From the NCBI GenBank assembly GCA_907163375.1, contig CAJQUW010001859.1:248001-312000 (forward strand): a stretch of DNA of 64,000 bases, in the 5' to 3' direction. Under the pieces are notes generated by a model, which was not told the DNA's origin, did no database searches, and worked only from the letters and a program-made list of their open reading frames with translations. Both the position numbers and the translations under genes were made by a program. Positions 57,324 through 64,000 of the stretch are shown piece by piece. Within the stretch, counting starts at the first letter, position 1. Every line of letters begins with the position of its first letter. This DNA comes from Prostheceraeus crozeri (taxonomy: Eukaryota; Platyhelminthes; Polycladida; Euryleptidae).

Positions 57324-59112
57324 GTATCTCTACTTTCAATCTTTCATCTTTGCAACTAGGTGATAATCATAAAAGTTTAATGCAAAAGGGTTGTAAATTC
57401 ACTCCTCATCCAAAAAGGAACACAACGGAAAATGAAACTGAAGTAGCAGAGTTTTGTCGTAAATTACGTCTAAATGATTACTTTAAAGTTAAATACGATT
57501 GAAAGTAATGACATGAAGGTGGCTTATGATCATTCTAGTTTTATATCGGGTAAAGGTCTAAATCCAAATTTAGATGCTATAATTGATCTAATTGAGACTA
57601 AAGCTGCAGTTGTTTCGAAAAAAGACTGTAAAAAGAGGTTTAACTTGTCGAGGATTGAAAATGCTTGTCTTTTAGAATTGAAAAATAACCAATCTATTCA
57701 TATAACGAAGTCAGACAAAGGAGGATCTTTCGTAATTCTGGACTATTTCTTTTATAAAAGTAGAATATTATCGGAACATTTATCTGACAGGAATACGTAC
57801 AGAAAATTAGACAAGTATAATCCAAATGAAACTGTGAATATGATTAAGCGATTTTGTAATGATCACCAAAAAAAAACTTGTAGATTTTCAAAGAGAGAAT
57901 TCAATTATCTTACTAAATTTAACTTTGAGGTGTCATTCTTTTATGGTCTTCCTAAATTACACAAGCATTCCACTGACTTAAATCAACTTACTCCAGATCG
58001 ATACGGTTGCGTTAAGTGTCAACCTCCACAAAATTTGAAATTTAGACCTATTATATCTAGTAGCCACTCGCCAACAAATCATTTAAGCTCATTTGTAGAT
58101 GAAATTCTTAAACCACTGATTGTATCACTCCCTAGTTATTGTAGAGATACCTGTGATTTTCTGTCCAAGTTACCACGGAACATTGACATTGTAGGTAATG
58201 ATGCGATGTTCGTTTCATTCGACGTCATTTCATTGTACACCAACATTTCTCTTGAGTTGGGTATGGAGGCTATCTCCTATTGGCTCCAGCATAGCAGATC
58301 GTTGATTTCGGAGAGATTTTCCAATGACTTCATTTTGGGATCGGTAAAAATGGTTATAGAGAATAACTTTTTCACCTTCGAAAATGAGTTATATGTACAA
58401 ATCAGAGGCACTGCCATCGGCACTAAAATGGCTCCTACTTATGCCGTTTTAGTTATGGGGTTCATTGAAGAGAACATGTAGGCTATAGGATTCTTAGAGA
58501 AATTCATGGTGATGAGATTATGACCGCCATCAAAAGTAGTGCATGGCAGAGATATATTGACGACTGTTGGGTTATTTGGGAAAGCAGATTTGGCGATATT
58601 AATAATTTTTATGATATGATTAATAGTTTAAATGAGAATATAATGTTTACAATGGAATCGAATAGCGCCTCTTTGAATTTTTTGGATGTTTTAGTCTATA
58701 AGGATAGGAATAAAATTGAAACTGATATTTTTCACAAGCTAACGGATGGCTTTAATTATGTACCTTATAACTCTGCTCACCCTAAACATACTGTACATTG
58801 AATAATGTCCCATATACTTTAGCTAATAGGATTATTAAGATTGTTTCCCAAGAAAATAAAAAGAAAATTAGATTGTTAGAATTAAAAAGTAGATTAATAA
58901 AACTGAATTACCCCGAGTCTCTTGTCAATAATGCATTTCGAAGAGCCCAACAATGTCCTGTCACTAATGATTCAAAATTACATGTAAATGAAAATTCTAT
59001 GATCCCGTTCATAGCAACGCATAACAAGAACAATCCGAACATGTTTCAAGGAGTGATTCTTCCAACTAGTGGTAGCTTGAAATTGATTGATTCATTCAAG
59101 GACAAAAAATAA
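57324..59112 (+). pseudogene. PLE-C reverse transcriptase region
   Basis: Penelope-type RT, related to telomerase RT. In order: N-terminal KGCKFTPHPK and RKLRLNDYF; SDKGGSFVILD; SFFYGLPKLHKH; a Cys pair (YGCVKCQPP); RPIISSSHSPTNH; catalytic motif A FVSFDVISLYTNIS; motif B RGTAIGTKMAPTYA; motif C QRYIDDCWVIWE with Asp-Asp; then SASLNFLDVLVYKD and the post-RT NVPYTLANRIIKIV with LKSRLIKLNYP. The reading changes frame or stops in a few places, so this copy cannot make a full enzyme. Confidence 0.88.
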
Positions 59113-59115
59113 TGC

Positions 59116-59616
59116 GTGTGTTCAAGCAACCGAAATCTCTACTTAGATCTCTCTGTAAGAACAACCGCAGAACAATTTATGGTGTCAGTAGGTGTGATGA
59201 GCCGAGATGTGTGTGTGTGTGTGTGTTGTGAGACGATGATAGTAGGCAAAATCATTGATTTCAAAGTTAACGGTGTCATCAAACAGTTTAATGTTAATTC
59301 TAATCTCAACTGCTACTCTAGTAATGTCATCTATGTAATTCACTGTAAAAATTGCCATGAGTTTTACATAGGACAAACTGGAGGCAGCTTTAGGAATAGA
59401 CTTACCGTTCATAGACAACAGATGTTTAGACCTCAGTATATGTTACTGGACGTTAGTCGTCATATATCTAGGTGTGCAGCGAATATCTTCTCACCATGTG
59501 ATAAATTTGAGGCCGCACCGATTTTTAAAATGCCACCCACATCAACTAAGGTTGAACGTGAGGTAAAAGAAAATTTTTTTATTTCTATGCTTCTGCCCAA
59601 GCTGAATATGAGTTGA
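59116..59616 (+). pseudogene. PLE-C GIY-YIG endonuclease domain
   Basis: YVIHCKNCHEFYIGQTG carries the GIY-YIG strands, RNRLTVHRQQM the conserved Arg and His, and VEREVKENFFISMLLPKLN the Glu and the C-terminal motif. The upstream Cys-rich linker (family type C...RC.CC) overlaps a (TG)n run at about 59208-59226. Differences from copies A and B are few. Endonuclease and RT belong to one polyprotein in this family. Confidence 0.85.
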
Positions 59617-59679
59617 TTGCTCTTTATTATTTATCTTAAAACTGTGTTTTATTTCCATGATTTTGAAATAAAGTTTTCA

Positions 59680-59723
59680 TTCCCATGATTAGCCTCAAGA
59701 AATGAGGTGAAACCGGTCGGGAA
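59680..59723 (+). ncRNA. Hammerhead ribozyme-like motif, PLE-C (A3-U8 core)
   Basis: As in copy B, but stem II is GCCUC/GAGGU: the U-to-C change turns a U-G wobble into a C-G pair, so the stem is kept or improved. Stem I UUCCC/GGGAA, core AUGAUUA and ACCGGU-C are unchanged. Confidence 0.72.
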
Positions 59724-59756
59724 GCCAGATCTTACTTTTTCCTGAATTATTTCTTA

Positions 59757-59794
59757 TTTATGTATTTTATGTATTTTATGTATTTTATGTATTT

Positions 59795-59867
<73 letters not shown>

Positions 59868-59878
59868 ATATATATATG
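59757..59878. repeat. (TATTTTATG)n and (TA)n tract between PLE-C and PLE-D
   Basis: About five TATTTTATG units followed by some 40 TA units. PLE-C ends at its left on the plus strand and PLE-D ends at its right on the minus strand, again tail to tail. Confidence 0.92.
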
Positions 59879-59879
59879 C

Positions 59880-60318
59880 GTAGTGACTCAGGAGTCAAAG
59901 GGCTCTCACGCCGTCCACTGATCCCACAAGTGTTGAGAAGAAAAGCCAAATGTAGTGGAGACTAGTTTCGGATTTAATCCTTTATCAATCCACTGCACTT
60001 GACACGAAAAGACACAAAGTGAATGAAGTAAGTCGTAAAGTTACAAATCAGCGATGAACATTCGTCATGAAACTTCGTACCTTGGCATGCATAGAGTACG
60101 ATGGACAAACTCTGACGTCATACAATTGCTGCTGACAATAGCGTGCGATACGTTCGCTGCAGCGAGTAAAAGGAACTACTAAATGCAAATCTTTGGACAC
60201 ATTTAAGCATTGGTTCAAACCAAATGGAGACAAAGTGTGCAACCTTTTGATCCATTTATTCTCTTTATACAAGCGCTTTCTTTCGTTTGGACAGTGTTCT
60301 AGTACCGTAAAGGTAAAT
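59880..60318 (-). mobile_element. PLE copy D, 3' part (after Harbinger-2 insertion)
   Basis: The minus strand encodes TVLEHCPNERKRLYKENKWI and LHTLSPFGLNQ, the C-terminal part of a GIY-YIG domain (the KENKWI...LRTLxPFGLN pattern of Neptune-type PLEs), then the 3' UTR with a hammerhead-like motif and the TA tract. It continues the frame interrupted at 63438. Copy D belongs to a different PLE family from A-C. Confidence 0.82.
59954..59994 (-). ncRNA. Hammerhead ribozyme-like motif, PLE-D (U3-A8 core)
   Basis: Minus strand, 41 nt: stem I AGUGGA/UCCACU (6 bp, perfect); core UUGAUAA; an extra A; stem II GGAU/AUCC around UAA; GAA; self-complementary ACUAGU; C (GUC site). Positions 3 and 8 are U and A. 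Confidence 0.68.
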
Positions 60319-60517
60319 GGCCGTATTCACAATTAAGAATTTTTGCTAGAAAGCAAAGAATCTTTGCTAAATGAAAATTTCCGTATTCACAATCATTCTT
60401 AAGCAAGAATTCTTGCTAAGAATCTAAGACAGAATCGGAGCTGTCTTGAAGGTCAAGCAAACTTTCTTCCGCCAATCACAGGCAGCGTGTAGGTTGGAGG
60501 ACATAACTTACAGATAA

Positions 60518-61570
60518 ATGAATGCGTCAATACACGCGTTTCATTCTTTGTATTCTGTGATGGCTGAATTAGTTGATATAAATTACCGTCGACGTAAAGT
60601 CTACAAATCCATATATGATCCATTTATCGAACTTGAGGACTCTGAGTTACTCAGTTGGTATAGATTTGATCGCAATGGCATCGAATTCCTGTGTGATTTA
60701 TTACGAGATAACATCGAACATCGTACAAGGAAAAGCCGTGCAATTCCGGTAGAGACTCAAATTTTGACAACTCTGCGATATTTGGCAACTGGATCGTATC
60801 AACAGGTTGTAGGTGACACCTTAAACATTTCTCAGCCGACTGCCTCTCGCTGCATTGATCGTGTTGTTTCTGCTATGTGTGACCATGCTAAAGATTTCAT
60901 ATACTTACCCGACACAGATCACTTAGAGGGAACTTTTAACGGGTTCTATGCAATCGCCGGATTCCCTCGAGTTTGTGGCTGCGTCGATGGAACCCATGTA
61001 CGGATTCTAGCTTCATCCGAAAATTCTTTGGATTACATAAACAGGAAAGGGTTTCATTCAATCAACGTTCAAGCTGTATGCGATCACCGTGGAATTTTCA
61101 CTAATATTGTTGCTAAATGGCCAGGATCAAGCCATGATAGTTGGGTGCTTCGACAGAGTGCTTTATGGGATCATTTCCAGAACGGAGGTGACTGTGGCTA
61201 CTTGCTTGGTGATGCTGGATATCCATGTCGACCATGGCTACTCACTCCATACGTGAATCCTACTACGGCACCGCGTCAACGTTTTAATCAGTCACATAAG
61301 CGTACCCGTGTTCTCATAGAAAATAGCTTCGGTAGGTGGAAACGACGCTTTGGAATTCTCCACTCAGAAGTGCGACTTTCTCCCAGGAAAACATGTAAAA
61401 TTATTGCTGCATGCGCTATGTTACACAATATTGCAATTTTTCGAAAGTATCCAGATGTTCCGGTTGATACAGACGATATTATAAATGACAACTTCGATGA
61501 CTTATCTAGCACTGAGAACAGCGGTAATGCATATCGAGATGCTGTTACTAATGCTCACTTTCAGTGGTAA
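60518..61570 (+). CDS. Harbinger-2 DDE transposase (HARBI1 family)
   Basis: 350 residues, uninterrupted, single exon. The catalytic triad is intact: Asp in GCVDGTHVRIL, Asp in LLGDAGYPCRPWLL, Glu in VLIENSFGRWKRRF. Other family blocks: TTLRYLATGSYQQVVGD and SQPTASRCIDRVV (helix-turn-helix-like) before the first Asp, NVQAVCDHRGIF and WPGSSHDSWVLRQS after it. Length is typical. Translation may start at the second Met (MAELVD, 60560). It would excise and insert the element together with the Myb-like partner coded on the other strand. The sequence is distant from the Harbinger-1 transposase. Confidence 0.93.
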   Translation: MNASIHAFHSLYSVMAELVDINYRRRKVYKSIYDPFIELEDSELLSWYRFDRNGIEFLCDLLRDNIEHRTRKSRAIPVETQILTTLRYLATGSYQQVVGDTLNISQPTASRCIDRVVSAMCDHAKDFIYLPDTDHLEGTFNGFYAIAGFPRVCGCVDGTHVRILASSENSLDYINRKGFHSINVQAVCDHRGIFTNIVAKWPGSSHDSWVLRQSALWDHFQNGGDCGYLLGDAGYPCRPWLLTPYVNPTTAPRQRFNQSHKRTRVLIENSFGRWKRRFGILHSEVRLSPRKTCKIIAACAMLHNIAIFRKYPDVPVDTDDIINDNFDDLSSTENSGNAYRDAVTNAHFQW

Positions 61571-62062
61571 CGTTATGAGTTATTTGTAATTGAATTCATG
61601 CTCAAGGAAGATACTTCCTTTGTTGTTTCTATAATAATACATGTTTTTATTTGTTCGAAAATTTGCATTTCTTATTTATTCATTAGAGCTGTAAGTTATT
61701 CATTAAATTTTCATTTGGTTTCAGTTTGGTTGACTTTTTTTATTATGAAAATAATTTACGAAAATAAGTTCAGAAACCTATTAGGTACATTATGCAAATG
61801 AAGTTATAATATAATTCAAGGTTGTGAACTTGTTATATTAATCAAGAAATAAAATACAGCTTTTAAAATAAGTACGATTAATGATTGCCCTTATCATACA
61901 TACGATTATTTATTTTTCTTATAAATTATTATGAGTTTCATTTACGTGTTCACTACTATAACATCCATCCATCCAGCTTACATCCATTATTTCTTTAGAC
62001 ACTGGAGACAAATTCAAAATCAAACTGCAAATATGTATTTCATGTTCAAATAATAAAAAAAA

Positions 62063-63198
62063 TCATGAAGACAAGAAAGGGTGCTCAGATACTCTGTCCA
62101 GCAGTCTGATGAACTTTTGGAGTGCATCCTTTTGCAAAAGAGCGTTTTCTTTTTGAAGAATTGCATTCTCCTTCTGCAGTTGAAGAACTTCAATCTGTAG
62201 GGGCTTCACATCAATCTCACTGTCCTTACTTACTCTGATGCGTCTCCTCTTCCGGATTGGTGTAGAAGAGTCTGAAAGAATGAGATTTTACTATGTTATT
62301 TCCAGGGGAGATACCCTCACTAAACATTAAATCATACAATACATTTATATTTTTTACATAAATAGTGTGTTCGTGGTAAAATTGAAATAGTTCGTTGTTT
62401 CATGTTTTTGGTTGGCTCGTATATCTGTATATAGCCTACATGTACATCGACAAATCAAATACGAGTTCTGCTACATCATCGACTCTATTCCCATCATATC
62501 AGATACATTAGTAATTTAAGTCCTTATCCTTTTAAAATAAAGCCATGTAAAGCGAGTCAGTGTTACGTCGAGCATGAGAATCTTTAGAAAATAAATAAAA
62601 TTATAAAAAATGGCGTTTTATGATTGGATTTGGTTTACTCAATTTCGTACGCCCACTCTACAGTAGTAGAATTATTTATCGGATTGACTCAAAAAAAATT
62701 TGACAAGAAAACACATGTATATTATGATAAGTTAAGAACTCGAGTATATTGTACAAGTGTAGGTACAAAACGTGGTCACTCACCGTTATTTTCCTTGACA
62801 AAGTCGGAGATCTCGCGAAGCACGCTGTCGTCTCCTGTAACTTGACTGTCGAAGCCATCCACACCTGAGAAAGAGGGTGTCCCTCCGAGGAAATCGATGA
62901 TTGCATTCTCTGGGTCTGTCAGTCCAACAGGTGGTGGTCCGCCTCCAGTAGTCGCCACTGTCCTCTTTATGTCTGCATTCTTCGTCTTTGCAGTGCTCTT
63001 CATGTTGTACCATTTCTTCTTCACCTGTCCTGTCGTTCTTCTTACTGAACTCTCACTGTTAAGATTTGTGGTGATATCGACCCAAGCTTGCTTCCGAACA
63101 CTCGATCCGTTGGGAACTAAGCCGGTCCCGAAGAGTTTGTCGTTATTCTCGCGAACTAACTCAATCAGACGCAACTCTTCTTGCTTCGAGAAAGCCAT
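62063..63198 (-). CDS. Harbinger-2 Myb/SANT-like partner protein (two exons)
   Basis: Exon 1 is 63198-62784 and exon 2 is 62271-62063, joined by a phase-1 intron (donor GTGAGT, acceptor TTCTTTCAG). The join gives 207 residues ending ...EHPFLSS. Exon 1 starts MAFSKQEELRLIELVRENND and holds a Myb/SANT-like trihelix (AWVDITTNLN; QVKKKWYNMKSTAK). Exon 2 holds a basic stretch (RKRRRIRVSK) that could be a nuclear signal, then a heptad coiled coil (LQLQKENAILQKENALLQK). Such proteins bind element ends and take the transposase into the nucleus. Splicing is inferred from the sequence, but the in-frame join and conserved sites make it convincing. Confidence 0.87.
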
Positions 63199-63437
63199 GA
63201 TAATGTGTGAACTTCAGTGTTTGTGTGGGAGGAGTTAAATTCGAGGGTCTCGAGATGTGATCGCCCACGTATTTAGGGAGTGATACATTTCCGAATGATG
63301 TCACAATGACGTCAATACGTTAAGTAAAGATTCTTGAGATAGCAAAGTATTGTGAATACCAAATACAAAAATTGCTAACCCAAGCAAGAATTCTTACTTT
63401 TAAGACTAAAAATATTTGCTAAGTTGTGAATACGGCC

Positions 63438-63994
63438 ACTGATATGTTACAATTTTCATTTAAATGCTTTGCTACAGATTTACAATGAAAATGTCTGATG
63501 TTAGACAAATGTTCGCTAATTCTCTTTGCCAGCTTCCTTGACGTCTGACCCACATACTGACAGCGGCACCGTTTACATATAATCAGATAAACAATTTTAC
63601 AATTTAGCCTATGTACAATTAAAAAACCGTTGCTATTTAAACTATTTACAACTGAATGGGTGGGCACACCATAAATGCAGACTTCACAATCACAAGGTGT
63701 AAACCCTGTTTCCCAGAAATCTGGAAGCTGCAGGGTAAACTGTAGCACATTCCTGACAGTGTTTCTTATAATACTGCGAGAATATCCTTGTTCTCGCCAC
63801 TTTGACTGGACAGTTTCCTTTACACTTTTAAAATCTTCATAAGTTGAACAGCGAGTAGCCCACCTTAGAACTTGACAAAAGAGGATGGAACGAAAGAAAT
63901 GTGGTGGATGAAAAGACTTCTGTGATAAAATGCTATGACTGTCTGTAGGCTTAAAGTCTACTCTATAAAGAATATGAGGTGTAGACTTGTACAA
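63438..63994 (-). mobile_element. PLE copy D, 5'-ward part (runs off the window)
   Basis: The minus strand is open from the window end: LYRVDFKPTDSHSILSQKSF and HPPHFFRSILFCQVLRWATR (post-RT region of Penelope-type elements), then CDCEVCIYG (Cys linker), IVYLIICKRCRCQYVGQTS (GIY-YIG), LAKRISEHLSNIRHF, and HLNENCNIS, where Harbinger-2 interrupts it. The RT itself lies outside the window. The family differs from A-C, resembling Neptune-type PLEs. Confidence 0.85.
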
Positions 63995-64000
63995 AAGTAA

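Larger units (their letters stand above)
56266..59757 (+). mobile_element. PLE copy C: long Penelope-like element
   Basis: Order: ORF1 (56283-57323), RT (from about 57310), GIY-YIG (to 59616), 3' UTR with hammerhead, then TATTTTATG repeats and a (TA)n tract. RT motifs are of Penelope type: KSDKGGSFVILD, FYGLPKLHKH, MFVSFDVISLYTNI, RGTAIGTKMAPTYA and RYIDDCWVIWE. The reading is broken in a few places, so this copy is not autonomous as it stands. Flanked upstream by pseudo-LTR B and inverted copy A. High identity among A, B and C indicates recent formation. Confidence 0.92.
60319..63437. mobile_element. PIF/Harbinger DNA transposon, apparently intact (Harbinger-2)
   Basis: Ends are GGCCGTATTCACAA (left) and its exact complement (right), 14 bp, with further subterminal repeats of CGTATTCACAA and AAGAATTCTTGCT type at both sides. 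Flanking triplets are AAT and ACT, so the 3 bp target duplication is imperfect or absent. It carries an open transposase gene (plus) and an intact spliced Myb/SANT-like gene (minus), with convergent 3' ends and candidate poly(A) signals at 61848 (plus) and 61909-61914 (minus). It inserted into the GIY-YIG coding region of PLE-D. This is the best candidate for a recently active element in the window. Confidence 0.92.

Noticed and set aside
63438-63994. PLE-D as an LTR or virus-derived element
   Set aside because: The motifs are Penelope post-RT and GIY-YIG types; no gag, protease, integrase, capsid or envelope features are seen here or elsewhere in the window.

Overview
The window is AT-rich animal DNA, most likely from a marine invertebrate. 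Genes are sparse, introns follow GT-AG, and about half of the recognisable sequence is transposable elements. The only host-like gene I can support is a single-exon, secreted prolyl 4-hydroxylase alpha-like protein (27060-28583, minus) that has lost its iron-binding residues. I see no rRNA, no genuine tRNA, no CRISPR array, no LTR element and no virus-derived gene.

Layout. 1-8103 is one huge palindrome: two arms of about 1.93 kb, nearly identical, around a 1.4 kb spacer holding a LINE fragment and a GIY-YIG fragment. The left arm alone was later hit by a PIF/Harbinger transposon (621-3233) that is flanked by a 196 bp direct repeat. 8104-27059 is mostly unannotatable AT-rich DNA carrying a foldback repeat (10976-11702), two hAT elements (14406-15827 and 21772-22882), a 74 nt microRNA-like hairpin (23033-23106) and a Tc1/mariner-type foldback MITE (25391-26097). 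After the P4HA-like gene, 28584-35224 is nearly empty. 35225-37540 holds three Penelope-like element (PLE) fragments. 40886-47097 holds a LINE tail, a tRNA-derived SINE, a pogo-like MITE, a hAT MITE and two adjoining foldbacks. 49237-50390 is a 5'-truncated LINE. 53480-63994 is a PLE cluster: an inverted partial copy (A), a tandem partial copy acting as pseudo-LTR (B), a long copy (C), and a different PLE on the other strand (D) split by a second, apparently intact Harbinger (60319-63437).

How the parts work. Each Harbinger carries the usual gene pair: a DDE transposase and a Myb/SANT-like DNA-binding partner in opposite orientation. In the second copy the transposase frame is open with its catalytic triad, and the partner splices cleanly into a 207-residue protein, so the element could be a recent insertion. 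The PLE genes supply an RT of Penelope type and a GIY-YIG endonuclease. In the long copy a coiled-coil ORF1 precedes the RT, and the two are joined by a correctly phased U UUU UUA slip site.

Main discovery candidate. The 3' ends of the PLE families in this window each fold as a very small hammerhead ribozyme of about 39-45 nt with a self-complementary stem III, the type thought to act as a dimer. The core pair normally C3-G8 is replaced by A3-U8 in two families and by U3-A8 in two or three, while one copy keeps C3-G8. Both positions change together, which argues for selection on the fold. Short-stem-III hammerheads in PLEs are established; I do not know whether this covariation of the 3-8 pair has been described.
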